Shown here one piece after another: positions 15,836 through 24,605 of a stretch of DNA of 33,508 nt (within the stretch, counting starts at the first letter, position 1; every line of letters begins with the position of its first letter). A program made the translations under genes and the position numbers. Below the pieces are notes generated by a model. The model had not been told where the DNA came from, made no database searches, and was given only the letters and a program-made list of their open reading frames with translations. The DNA comes from Acetobacter musti. Its GTDB lineage: Bacteria; Pseudomonadota; Alphaproteobacteria; Acetobacterales; Acetobacteraceae. The DNA is taken from assembly GCF_011516835.1 (NCBI RefSeq), contig NZ_WOTB01000036.1, positions 1-33,508 on the forward strand, in the 5' to 3' direction.

Positions 15836-17161
15836 TCAGGGGCGGCCGAGCGACTGGTACTGCAGTCCGGCGGCGCGCATGGCGGCGGGATCGAAGATGT
15901 TCCGCAGGTCGACGATGACCTTGCCTTTCATGGTTTCCACCAGTGATTTCGGCGGGATCGAGCGGAACATGGTCCATTCGGTGAGGACGACCAGAGCGTC
16001 GGCGTCTTTTGCGGCGTCGAGCGCGTCCTGACAGTAGATCACCGAAGGCGGCAGGGCCGGTTTCGCGGGTTCCATGCCGACCGGGTCGTAGGCGCGGATG
16101 ACGGCGCCGGCCTCGGCGAGGCGGTGCAGGATGGGGATCGACGGGGATTCGCGCATGTCGTCGGTTTCGGGCTTGAAGGTCAGGCCGAGCACGGCGACGG
16201 TTTTGCCGTGCACCGATCCGCCGCACGCGGCGATGATGCGGCCGGCCATGCCGATCTTGCGGGCGTCATTGACCTGCACGGTGGTTTCGACGAGGCGACA
16301 GGGGCTGTCGGCTTCCTGACCGATGCGTGAGAGGGCGAGCGTGTCTTTCGGGAAGCAGGAGCCGCCGTAGCCCGGGCCCGGATGCAGGAATTTGCGGCCG
16401 ATACGGCCGTCGAGGCCCATGCCTTTTGCGAGATCGTGCACATCCGCGCCGAGTTTTTCGCAGAGATTGGCCATCTCGTTGATGAAGGAAATTTTTACCG
16501 CGAGGAAAGAATTGGAGGCGTATTTTGTCAGTTCCGCCGTTTCCAGCGTGGTGAACAGGACGGGAGCCTCGATCAGGGAGAGCGGGCGATAGACACGACG
16601 CATCACTTCTTCGGAACGGGCGCCGCCATCGGGGGCGGTGCGGTCGAGGCCGACGATGACGCGGTCCGGGCGCATGAAATCGCCGATGGCGTTGCCTTCG
16701 CGGAGGAATTCCGGATTGGAGGCGACATCGAATTCCGCGTCCGGGCGGGCTTCGCGGACGAGTTCCGCGATGCGGCGGCTGGTACCGGCGGGAACGGTCG
16801 ATTTGGTGACGATCACCGCATAGCCGGTCAGAGCGTTGGCGATCTGTTTCGCGGCGGCATGGACGTACTGCATGTCCGCGGCGCCGTCGCCGTTACGCGG
16901 CGGGGTGCCGACGGCGATGAAGACCGCCTCTGCGTCTTTCACGGCTGCGGCGATGTCGTCACCGAAAGACAGGCGCCCGGCCTGCATGTTCGATTCGACA
17001 AGCCGGTCGAGGCCGGGTTCGTAAATGGGGATCCGCCCTTCCCGCAGGGCGGCCAGACGGGTCGGGCTGTTTTCCACGACGGCGACTTCGAGCCCGAATT
17101 CAGCGAAACACGCTGCGGAGACGAGGCCGACATAACCGCCGCCAATCATCGCAATACGCAC
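15836..17161 (-). CDS. ugd: UDP-glucose 6-dehydrogenase
   Basis: This enzyme oxidises UDP-glucose to UDP-glucuronate with 2 NAD+ in the cytoplasm; in acetic acid bacteria the product feeds acidic exopolysaccharides. The best start is GTG 17161, with GGAGG 5-6 bases upstream, giving 441 residues; the frame remains open to 17218 without a ribosome binding site. The N-terminal NAD site is IGGGYVG (G7-x-G9-x-x-G12). The catalytic motif is GYGGSCFPKD with nucleophile Cys269. The C-terminal UDP-binding domain has 'LGLTFKPETDDMRESPS'. Length is normal for the family. It is transcribed alone and closed by an intrinsic terminator. Confidence 0.97.
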   Translation of the reverse strand: MRIAMIGGGYVGLVSAACFAEFGLEVAVVENSPTRLAALREGRIPIYEPGLDRLVESNMQAGRLSFGDDIAAAVKDAEAVFIAVGTPPRNGDGAADMQYVHAAAKQIANALTGYAVIVTKSTVPAGTSRRIAELVREARPDAEFDVASNPEFLREGNAIGDFMRPDRVIVGLDRTAPDGGARSEEVMRRVYRPLSLIEAPVLFTTLETAELTKYASNSFLAVKISFINEMANLCEKLGADVHDLAKGMGLDGRIGRKFLHPGPGYGGSCFPKDTLALSRIGQEADSPCRLVETTVQVNDARKIGMAGRIIAACGGSVHGKTVAVLGLTFKPETDDMRESPSIPILHRLAEAGAVIRAYDPVGMEPAKPALPPSVIYCQDALDAAKDADALVVLTEWTMFRSIPPKSLVETMKGKVIVDLRNIFDPAAMRAAGLQYQSLGRP

Positions 17162-17731
17162 TATAATTCCTCCCGGCCGCTGGTGGCCTTCCTGTGAAAC
17201 AGTCTCGGGGCCGGCCATTGCCCGGTAATGTCGCCCGGACCTGATACGGGCCGGATGCGCGGGGATGCCGTCCGCCGCTCACACGGACTGAGCAGGCAGT
17301 CCGGACAAGGTGACTTGAACCTGTCTGCGCGTGCCCGGTCAAGCGCCTGATCGTGCCTGACCTGCCATAGTTGCGTCCCGGAAGCGGATTTTTCGGAAGA
17401 CTGATTTCCGGGGAGACATTTTTTGTCCTGATCGCATTTTTTCGATGGCGGGTCATGGCTTTGACGTGGGACAGGTCTCGGGCTACGGCATGTCTCTTCC
17501 GGGTGTCGGTTCCGGGAGAACGGACAGTCAGAAATGGCGGGCAGTCGGGGAGTGATGTGTGGTTTGTCGGCGGACAGGATGGCTTTCGGGTTCTGCCCCG
17601 GTGTGGCGGGCGTTTTCCCGGCCTGGCGGGCGGCCGGCCGGTCCAGGCATGTCTCCGGCTTCCGGCGGTCTCCGGGACGGGATGTCGGTTATCTGCCGGG
17701 AGCGGGTCGAACGGGGAGCTGATCGCGCCGG
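17162..17731. other. divergent intergenic region between ugd and mlaE
   Basis: This 570-bp gap has no supported gene; frames through it are Gly/Arg/Ser-rich. It should hold the promoters of ugd (-) and of the mlaE-mlaF pair (+). No repeat is seen. Confidence 0.45.
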
Positions 17732-18517
17732 ATGAATGCTGTTGCTGATTTTATCGCCGCCATCGGTCGCGCTGCCCTTGCTCTGATACGGTCCGCCGGC
17801 GCCATTGCGCTGTTTGCGCTGGAGGGGCTGTCTCATGCGGTGCGGCCGCCGTTTTACTGGCGGGTTTTCGGCACGGCGTTGCTGGATACCGGGTTTCTGT
17901 CTCTGCCGGTGGTGGCGCTGACGGCGCTGTTCTCCGGCGGGGTGATCGCGCTGCAGTCTTACACCGGGTTCGCGCAGTATCATGCGCAGAGTGCGATCGC
18001 GAGCATTGTGGTTCTGTCCGTGACCCGTGAACTGGGTCCGGTTCTGGCCGGTCTGATGGTGGCGGGGCGTGTCGGCGCGGCGATGGCGGCGGAGATTGGC
18101 ACGATGCGGGTGACGGATCAGATCGACGCGCTGACGACGCTGCGGACCAGCCCGATGAAATATCTCGTCACGCCGCGTCTGCTGGCGGGCATTATTGCGC
18201 TGCCGCTGCTTGTGGTGGTGGCGGATATTCTTGGGGTGGCGGGTGGGTTTACGGTCGCCACGGCGAAGCTGGCCTTCTCGCCGACGGCGTATATCACGGC
18301 GACGATGAACGCCGTGAAGACATCGGATGTGACGGTCGGCCTGGTGAAGGCGGCGGTGTTCGGGTTTCTGATCGCCCTGATGGGGTGTTACCACGGTTAT
18401 ACCAGCCGGGGCGGCGCCGAGGGTGTGGGGAGTGCGACCACCTCCGCCGTGGTGTCAGCGTCGATCCTTGTTCTGGCCTTTGACTATCTGCTGACGGATC
18501 TGTTTTTCGCGCAATGA
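17732..18517 (+). CDS. mlaE: MlaE-type lipid transport ABC permease
   Basis: This 261-residue inner-membrane permease belongs to the MlaE family, which moves phospholipids or similar lipids between inner and outer membrane with an MlaF ATPase and a periplasmic MCE (MlaD) protein. An N-terminal amphipathic helix is followed by about five membrane helices. The family core is clear: 'GGVIALQSYTGF', 'VTRELGPVLAGLMVAGRVGAAMAAEIGTMRVTDQIDAL' (residues about 109-146; the E-x-GTM-x-V-TEQIDAL block) and a C-terminal 'GCYHGYTSRGGAEGVG'. It overlaps mlaF by 4 bp (ATGA), so the two are translationally coupled. No MlaD gene follows. Confidence 0.92.
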   Translation: MNAVADFIAAIGRAALALIRSAGAIALFALEGLSHAVRPPFYWRVFGTALLDTGFLSLPVVALTALFSGGVIALQSYTGFAQYHAQSAIASIVVLSVTRELGPVLAGLMVAGRVGAAMAAEIGTMRVTDQIDALTTLRTSPMKYLVTPRLLAGIIALPLLVVVADILGVAGGFTVATAKLAFSPTAYITATMNAVKTSDVTVGLVKAAVFGFLIALMGCYHGYTSRGGAEGVGSATTSAVVSASILVLAFDYLLTDLFFAQ

Positions 18518-19335
18518 CCGGACAACCCCCCTCCCCTTCGAAGCCGCCGAAAATCCGTATCCGGGGTCTGTATAAGTCCTTCGGGAGCAAGCATGTTCTC
18601 AGCGGCGTCGATCTGGATGTCGCGGAAGGCACGTCCTTTGTCATTATTGGCGGGTCGGGGTCGGGAAAATCCGTGCTGCTGCGCTGCATTCTCGGGCTGA
18701 TCACGCCGGATGCGGGGACGATCGAGATTGACGGCAAGGATGTGCTGACGGCCTCCTGGCGGGAGCGGGAAGCGATCATCGGTGAGATCGGCATGCTGTT
18801 TCAGAACGGCGCGCTGTTCGACAGTCTGACGGTCTGGGAGAATGTGGCGTTCGGGCTGCTGGCGCCTGAGGCGCGGCGGCATTCGGCGGCGCATCCGCGG
18901 CTGACGCGGGCGCAGGCGAAAGTGCGGGCAGGCGAGATTCTGAATCAGGTCGGGCTGGATGCGTCGGTGGGCGATCTGTCGCCGTCCGAGCTTTCGGGGG
19001 GCATGCAGAAACGCGTTGGTCTGGCGCGGGCGATTGCGGACAAGCCGGCGATATTGTTTTTCGACGAGCCGACGACGGGGCTCGATCCGATCATGGGCGC
19101 GGTGATTGACGGGCTGATTGTCGACTGTGTGAAGCAGATGGGTTCGACGGCGATTGCGATCACGCATGATATGGCTTCGGCGCAGCGGATCGGCGATGAG
19201 GCGGCGATGCTCTACAAAGGAAAGCTGGTCTGGCAGGGGCCGGCCTCCTCGCTGATGCACAGCGGCAATCCGCTGGTGGATCAGTTCACCCACGGGCGGC
19301 GCGAGGGGCCGATTACGATGGAATTGCGACGGTAG
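18514..19335 (+). CDS. mlaF: MlaF-type ABC ATPase
   Basis: A 273-residue ATPase that would power the MlaE permease. Walker A is GGSGSGKS (46-53), Q-loop in 'MLFQNGALFDSLTVWENV' (typical of MlaF), signature LSGGM (160-164), Walker B ILFFDE (180-185), and an H-loop His in 'AITHDM'. It starts inside the mlaE stop codon (4-bp overlap). The MCE subunit, lipid-binding MlaC and MlaB are absent downstream, where a convergent LysR gene lies 40 bp away. They are presumably encoded elsewhere. Confidence 0.92.
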   Translation: MTGQPPSPSKPPKIRIRGLYKSFGSKHVLSGVDLDVAEGTSFVIIGGSGSGKSVLLRCILGLITPDAGTIEIDGKDVLTASWREREAIIGEIGMLFQNGALFDSLTVWENVAFGLLAPEARRHSAAHPRLTRAQAKVRAGEILNQVGLDASVGDLSPSELSGGMQKRVGLARAIADKPAILFFDEPTTGLDPIMGAVIDGLIVDCVKQMGSTAIAITHDMASAQRIGDEAAMLYKGKLVWQGPASSLMHSGNPLVDQFTHGRREGPITMELRR

Positions 19336-19375
19336 GGGTTCCTCGTCCGGTTCCGGCCGGGGGTGAACGGGAAGG

Positions 19376-20305
19376 TTATGCGGGTGTGGCGCGGGGGCTG
19401 AGGAGACGGGTGACTTCGTCTTCGACCATGGTCTGCATGCTGCGGGCGATCGTGCGGACCTCTTTGCGGACTCCGTGACGGTCGCGGACGCAGAAGCTCA
19501 GGCGGGTGCTCAGGACGGGGTCCCTGAGCGGGACGAAGGCGAGGGTTCCGGTCCGGATGTCATTCCACACATCGATGATATTCATGAAGGTGATGCCGGC
19601 GTTCTGTCTGACGGTCTCCCGGATCAGGCGCATGGAGTTGGTCCGGAAAGGGACGAACCGGAGCCGGTCGGGCAGCGCGGTCTGCACGAGGCGGCCGAGG
19701 ATCATGCTGCGGTCCGGGACGAAGAGTCGTTCGGCGTAGCAGTCTTTCAGGTCGATGCCGGTTCTGCCGGCGAAGGGATGGCCGGGCGGGACGATGACGC
19801 CGACCGGGGCCTGCACGGCGCCGATGACCCAGAACCCGTATTGTTCGGACGGGTCGAAGGCGACGACCAGATCAATCTCGCCGTCTTCCAGCCGGGTCAG
19901 CAGGTCGGAGGCGAGGAAGGCGACCTCGATATGCAGGGTGACTTCGGGGAAGCGTTCGGCGATCTGGCGGAGGAACTGCGTGAAGGCGTCGCCGACGAGG
20001 CAGTCCATAATACCGATTGTCACGCTGATCTGCTGAGGGGCGACGAGCTGGTTCAGGTCGCGGTGCAGGCGGTCGATTTCGTTACGGAAACCGGTGAGGC
20101 GGCTGAGCACGAGGGTTCCGGCCGGGGTGAGTGCGACGCCTCTGGGGAGGCGTTCGAGCAGGCGGGCGCCGAGTTCCTCCTCGAGATTCAGGATCTGGCG
20201 GTTCACGGCTGAGGCGGACAGGTTCATCAGCTCCGCGGCGCGCCGGATGGAACCGGCTTCCGCGACTTCCATGAGGCAGCGGGCGGCGGTTGTGATCAGT
20301 GGCAT
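19376..20305 (-). CDS. LysR-family transcriptional regulator
   Basis: 309 residues. An N-terminal winged HTH (about 8-65: 'AEAGSIRRAAELMNLSASAVNRQILNLEEELGARLLERL') is followed by a periplasmic-binding-protein-like effector domain (about 90-300). Divergent position next to the TonB receptor gene, with a 9-bp inverted repeat between them, suggests it controls that receptor and the downstream arylsulfotransferase-like gene in response to a small molecule. The effector cannot be told. The ATG at 20305 starts close to the HTH, as expected. Confidence 0.93.
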   Translation of the reverse strand: MPLITTAARCLMEVAEAGSIRRAAELMNLSASAVNRQILNLEEELGARLLERLPRGVALTPAGTLVLSRLTGFRNEIDRLHRDLNQLVAPQQISVTIGIMDCLVGDAFTQFLRQIAERFPEVTLHIEVAFLASDLLTRLEDGEIDLVVAFDPSEQYGFWVIGAVQAPVGVIVPPGHPFAGRTGIDLKDCYAERLFVPDRSMILGRLVQTALPDRLRFVPFRTNSMRLIRETVRQNAGITFMNIIDVWNDIRTGTLAFVPLRDPVLSTRLSFCVRDRHGVRKEVRTIARSMQTMVEDEVTRLLSPRATPA

Positions 20306-20398
20306 GGCGCCTCCAGTGTGCGGTTTTTTCGCACAGACCTGAGAAAAATCACTTCTTGTTAGAGCGGTTTCGGTTCCGTATCAAACAGAAGAACAGGA

Positions 20399-20423
20399 TG
20401 AGATATTTCTCAGTAATATCTCA
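20399..20423. promoter_or_regulatory. inverted repeat in the LysR/TonB-receptor divergent promoter
   Basis: TGAGATATT (20399-20407), 7-nt spacer, AATATCTCA (20415-20423): a perfect 9-bp dyad in an AT-rich patch, 80 bp before the receptor start and about 94 bp from the LysR start. It contains LysR-like T-N11-A spacing. It is a good candidate LysR operator, or else a leader hairpin. Confidence 0.5.
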
Positions 20424-20502
20424 CCAATACTTATACAGAAAACAGAACAGACGGCATATCGGAATATATTCCGGCTCTGTCCGGAATACAGGGAACATCA
20501 TC

Positions 20503-22965
20503 ATGAAGTATCCGGCAGCTTTTCTGACGATGGTCTCGCTCGTGGCGCTGGCGGCTGCGGAACGGCAGGCGGTTGCGCAGCCGCGGGGGAGCGGGACGAC
20601 CGGGGATGCCGGGGTCTCGCCGGATAGGGTGTCACCGGAGAGGGCGTCTCTGGACAGGGGTGCGCGTCATCCTGTTTCCGTCTCCGGGAAGTCGCCATCC
20701 GGGGGGCGGTCCGGGAAGTCTTCCGCAGAGCGGCGCAGAGTTTTGCGGGCGCGGGAAGCGGAGGCGGTCAGCGTGGTGGGCAATGCGCGGCGGGAGGCTC
20801 TGGGCGGCGGGTTCATGACGGTTCAGACCGGCAGTCATACGGAAAGCACGGTGACACAGGCGGCGATTTCGCGGCTGGCGCCCAGTCCGAATCCGCTGTC
20901 GTTCATGACGACGATGCCGGGAGCGAATGTGGCGAATGCCGATCCGTTCGGCATGGCGCAGGGCAATCTGTCCGTGCGGGGCATGAACAGCGATCAGATC
21001 GGGGTGACGCTGGACGGGGTGCCGCTCAACGATGCCGGTACATACATGGTGTTTCCGAATCAGTATGTGGACACGGAGAATCTTCAGAGCATCGGTCTGC
21101 GGCCGGGATCGTCCGATGTGGATGCGCCTGTGACGGGGGCGTCCGGCGGGATGATGCGGATGGAGATGGCGGACCCGTCGCGCAAAGCCGGGGGCTATGC
21201 GGATGCCTCGACGGGGTCTTTTTCGTTCAACCGGGAATTTCTGCGGCTGGAGACGGGTGAGATCGGGACGAGCGGCGTGCGGGCCTATGCCTCGATTTCC
21301 CATGTGTATGACAACCATTTTCGCGGGCCGGGGTGGGACAGGAAGAAGCATGCCGATTTCAGGCTGCTGAAGGAATGGGACAACGGTTCGACGAGCCGCG
21401 TGACGCTGACTTACGACGATGCGTGGAAGACGCAGTATCTCAATCCGTCTCTGTCCGTCTGGCATCAGCAGGGGATGAACGCGAATTTCGCCGGGGCTTA
21501 TACCGGCAGCAATACGAATTTTTACGGTCTGCACGTCAATCCTTACCGGACGATCGTGGTGAGCGCGCCGCAGCATATCGTTCTCAGCCGGAATGTGTCG
21601 CTCGATTTCCGGCCTTACCTTTATTACACCTCCGGCACGTATGCCGGCGCGTCTCTGCTGAACGGATCGTCTCTCTGGCACGGGACGGAGCAGGTCAGCG
21701 GGGCGGTGCCGGGGGCGCCGGATGGGACGTTCGTCGCCTTTACGCCGACGGTGACGCCTTATGAATACAGGCCGGGTTTTGTCTCGCGGCTGAACTGGGA
21801 GGCGGGGTCGAACCATTTCATGGCCGGCTACTGGTTCGACTGGTCGGCGCTGCGTCAGATCACGCCGTACAGTCCGGTGCAGGAGGATGGCGGGCCGGTG
21901 AGTCCGGGCGGGCTTTCGGCGTCTTACCGGCTGTCGGACGGGACGCGTCTTGCGTCCTATGACAATCTGACGGTGACGCGCACCAATGCGCTGTTCATCA
22001 GCGATCATCTGGATCTGATGGGAGGCCGGCTGGGTCTGGACGCCGGGTTCAAGGAGGCGATGGTGACGCGGGTGGGGCATAATTACCTGCCCGGGGCGAC
22101 GCCGCGCAGTGGTCTGAGCGCGGCGGAATCCCTGCCGAGTCTGGCGGCGAAATTCAGGATTGATGAGCGGCAGTCGGTATTTTTCAATGCTGCTACGGCT
22201 TTTCGCGTGCCGACGCTGAATGCGCTTTACGACACGTACAGCGCCTCGACGGGACAGGTGGTGACGGGCGCGAACCTGTCGCAGAAATCCGAATATTCGA
22301 TCTCCGAAGAGGCGGGATACCGGTATAACGGCCCTCTGCTGACCGGAAGTATTACGTTCTTTAATTACAATTTCACCAACCGGCAGATTGCGAGCCAGGT
22401 GATCGTCAATGGCGCGCAGATCACCCAGAATGTGAATGCGGGCGGTCAGACGTCTCGCGGGGTGGATATCGAGCTGGGCACGCGTCCGGTTTACGGGTTC
22501 CGGTTTTATGCCTCGGCGGAATATCTGCATGCGACGACGGACAACAATTTCCGGGTTGGGAACGATCTGCTGCCGACGGCGGGAAAACTGGCTGTGCGCA
22601 GCCCGGAATTTCAGGCGGCTCTGGTGGTGAATTATGACCGGGGGCCGTTTTTTGCGACCGTTACGACGCGGTATGTCGGGCGGCAGTTTTCCACGCTGAT
22701 GAACGATCAGGCGATGCCGGGCTATGTGACGGCCGATCTGGCGCTGGGGTATCATCTGCCGGCGCTCGGTCGGGCGCATCCGGTAATCAGGGTCAATCTG
22801 ACCAATCTTTCGAATAATCACTATCTTTCCGGCGTGGCCGGGATCACGGCGTCCTCGCGGGCGACGCGGGGCGTCTACGGAACGGAAATCGCCGCGGCGG
22901 GTGCGCCGACTTACTATGTCGGCGGGGTTTTTGCCGGCATTGTTTCTCTCTCCACCAGTTTCTGA
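20503..22965 (+). CDS. TonB-dependent outer-membrane receptor
   Basis: ATG 20503 with AGGGAA upstream begins an 820-residue protein with a Sec signal (PAAFLTMVSLVALAAAERQAVAQ). Residues 27-85 are a Pro/Ser/Arg-rich linker. A TonB-box-like EAVSVVG is at 87-93. The plug domain follows (about 100-235), with 'FGMAQGNLSVRGMNSDQIGVTLDGVPLNDAG', and then the 22-stranded barrel, ending in a terminal Phe (SLSTSF). It imports a scarce compound using the TonB-ExbBD energy system. The divergent LysR and the arylsulfotransferase-like gene 26 bp downstream argue for a non-iron substrate, perhaps sulfated or aromatic. That is an inference; siderophore import cannot be excluded. Confidence 0.94.
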   Translation: MKYPAAFLTMVSLVALAAAERQAVAQPRGSGTTGDAGVSPDRVSPERASLDRGARHPVSVSGKSPSGGRSGKSSAERRRVLRAREAEAVSVVGNARREALGGGFMTVQTGSHTESTVTQAAISRLAPSPNPLSFMTTMPGANVANADPFGMAQGNLSVRGMNSDQIGVTLDGVPLNDAGTYMVFPNQYVDTENLQSIGLRPGSSDVDAPVTGASGGMMRMEMADPSRKAGGYADASTGSFSFNREFLRLETGEIGTSGVRAYASISHVYDNHFRGPGWDRKKHADFRLLKEWDNGSTSRVTLTYDDAWKTQYLNPSLSVWHQQGMNANFAGAYTGSNTNFYGLHVNPYRTIVVSAPQHIVLSRNVSLDFRPYLYYTSGTYAGASLLNGSSLWHGTEQVSGAVPGAPDGTFVAFTPTVTPYEYRPGFVSRLNWEAGSNHFMAGYWFDWSALRQITPYSPVQEDGGPVSPGGLSASYRLSDGTRLASYDNLTVTRTNALFISDHLDLMGGRLGLDAGFKEAMVTRVGHNYLPGATPRSGLSAAESLPSLAAKFRIDERQSVFFNAATAFRVPTLNALYDTYSASTGQVVTGANLSQKSEYSISEEAGYRYNGPLLTGSITFFNYNFTNRQIASQVIVNGAQITQNVNAGGQTSRGVDIELGTRPVYGFRFYASAEYLHATTDNNFRVGNDLLPTAGKLAVRSPEFQAALVVNYDRGPFFATVTTRYVGRQFSTLMNDQAMPGYVTADLALGYHLPALGRAHPVIRVNLTNLSNNHYLSGVAGITASSRATRGVYGTEIAAAGAPTYYVGGVFAGIVSLSTSF

Positions 22966-22991
22966 CCGATCTGTTCCGGGGCTCTGCGATC

Positions 22992-24335
22992 ATGACGTTC
23001 ATTCCGCGTGCTGCTTTTCTTTCTCTGCTTGCTGCCGGGCTGTTCTGCGGTCTTTCAGCCGCACAGGCGATGCCGGGTGTTTTTCCGACCGGGGTGACGA
23101 CGGACAGACCGGGAAAGACGTACGACTCTTTTGTCATGTTCAGCGGGCCGGACGGGGCGACGCATCTGATCGACATGACGGGGCGGGAGGTGCATCGCTG
23201 GGCGCATCCGGGGCTGCCGGGGGCGATGATGAATCCGGCTGTGACGGGGGGTGCGAAGGGGCACACGCTGCTGCAGACGGAGTCCGTTCCCGATGCGGGC
23301 GCGGGAGTTACGGGGAACCGGACCGTGTCGGAGCTGGACTGGGACGGGCATGAGGTATGGCGGTGGAGTGGTGTGCCGGGAAGCGGGGGCGCCAGACAGA
23401 ATCACGACTGGGCGCGGCTGGCGGGAGGCGACACGCTGCTGCTGGTGGCGGTGACGCATCCGGTTGCGGCGCTGGACGGGCATGTGGTGAACGATCAGGC
23501 GATCGAGGAGGTGGCTCCGGACGGGCGGGTGGTCTGGCGCTGGGTGGCGGGAGATCATCTGCGGGAGTTCGGGCTTTCCGCCGCCGGGCTGGCGTATCTG
23601 AAGGAGGAGACGGGTCAGAAGGGCGGTCCGGACGCCTGGGGCTATCTTGAGATCAACGACATGCAGCCGCTGGGGCCGAACCGCTGGTTTGATGCCGGGG
23701 ATGCGCGTTTTCGGCCTGACAACATCATGATCGATTCCCGGAAGGGGAATTTCGTTGTGATCATCGACCGGCGGACGGGGCATGTGGTCTGGCGGCTGGG
23801 ACCTGATTTTCCGGGCACGCCGCATGAGGCGGACCGGAGGCTGACGCGGCTGGATACACCGCGGCCGGTGGATCAGCTTTCGGGGCAGCATGACGCGCAT
23901 CTGATCCCGGAGGGACTTCCGGGGGCGGGGAATCTGCTGCTGTTCGACGATCAGGGGCCGGCCGGATTTCCTCGTGTGGCGCTGGGGGTTTACGGGGGAT
24001 CGCGGGTTCTGGAGATTGATCCGGTGAGCCGTCAGATTGTGTGGGATTATACGGCGGTGCGGTCCGGTCTGCCGCCCTGGGCGTTTTTCAGTTCCTTTGT
24101 GAGCAGTGCGCAGCGTCTGCCGAACGGGAACACGCTGATCGATGAGGGGATGAACGGGCGGATCTTTCAGGTCACGCCGGGCGGAGAAATTGTCTGGGAA
24201 TATGTGAATCCGTATCGCGGGCAGGAGAGTTTCGGCGGGGCGCGGGTGAGCAGTGCGATGGTGTATCGCGCTCAGGCCGTGCCGGCGGACTGGCTGCCGC
24301 TGTCGCTTGCGCCGCGTCCGGTGGCGCGCCCCTGA
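22992..24335 (+). CDS. periplasmic arylsulfotransferase (ASST)-like protein
   Basis: A 447-residue protein with a Sec signal (FLSLLAAGLFCGLSAAQA). The mature part is a beta-propeller typical of arylsulfate sulfotransferases and relatives: repeated blades 'HLIDMTGREVHRWAHP', 'SELDWDGHEVWRWSG', 'VVWRWVAGDHL', 'RTGHVVWRLG', 'VSRQIVWDYT', 'PGGEIVWEYVNP'. True ASSTs move sulfate between phenols via a His; candidate histidines here are in 'RQNHDWARL' and 'SGQHDAHLI'. Whether it has that activity is not certain. It starts 26 bp after the TonB receptor, so the two are probably one operon under the LysR regulator. Confidence 0.88.
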   Translation: MTFIPRAAFLSLLAAGLFCGLSAAQAMPGVFPTGVTTDRPGKTYDSFVMFSGPDGATHLIDMTGREVHRWAHPGLPGAMMNPAVTGGAKGHTLLQTESVPDAGAGVTGNRTVSELDWDGHEVWRWSGVPGSGGARQNHDWARLAGGDTLLLVAVTHPVAALDGHVVNDQAIEEVAPDGRVVWRWVAGDHLREFGLSAAGLAYLKEETGQKGGPDAWGYLEINDMQPLGPNRWFDAGDARFRPDNIMIDSRKGNFVVIIDRRTGHVVWRLGPDFPGTPHEADRRLTRLDTPRPVDQLSGQHDAHLIPEGLPGAGNLLLFDDQGPAGFPRVALGVYGGSRVLEIDPVSRQIVWDYTAVRSGLPPWAFFSSFVSSAQRLPNGNTLIDEGMNGRIFQVTPGGEIVWEYVNPYRGQESFGGARVSSAMVYRAQAVPADWLPLSLAPRPVARP

Positions 24336-24436
24336 GAGAGCGGGACGGAGGACGGGATCTGCCGCCGGGCGGGTCTCGCCTTTGCCGGGGCTTTCGTGCA
24401 TGCTCCGGGCGGTCAGAAACGGGAATCACCTCAGAA

Positions 24437-24592
24437 ATGAAACGGGCTTTTCTTCTTACTCTCAGCTGCTCTGTTCTTGCCGCGTGTTCGTGGTTCGGTG
24501 ACGGCTCATCGAAGAAGCATCTGACGAAACAGGAGCAGCTGGAGGCTCTTGGCTATCAGGATGGTCTGAAATCAGCGAAATCCGGTCCCTGA
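24437..24592 (+). CDS. tiny lipoprotein, 51 residues
   Basis: The product starts MKRAFLLTLSCSVLAAC, with lipobox LAAC and lipidated Cys17. The mature part is 35 residues, charged and helical (KKHLTKQEQLEALGYQDGLKS). The stop is 13 bp before the threonine dehydratase start, so co-transcription is possible. Shine-Dalgarno is weak. No family is known to me. Confidence 0.65.
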   Translation: MKRAFLLTLSCSVLAACSWFGDGSSKKHLTKQEQLEALGYQDGLKSAKSGP

Positions 24593-24605
24593 GACGGATC
24601 TGACG

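Noticed and set aside
20632..22821. 729-codon minus-strand frame inside the TonB receptor gene
   Set aside because: It is Arg/His/Pro-rich and antisense to a well-supported gene; such frames are usual in GC-rich DNA.
23055..24401. 448-codon minus-strand frame opposite the ASST-like gene
   Set aside because: Low-complexity Arg/Pro/His product; shadow frame.
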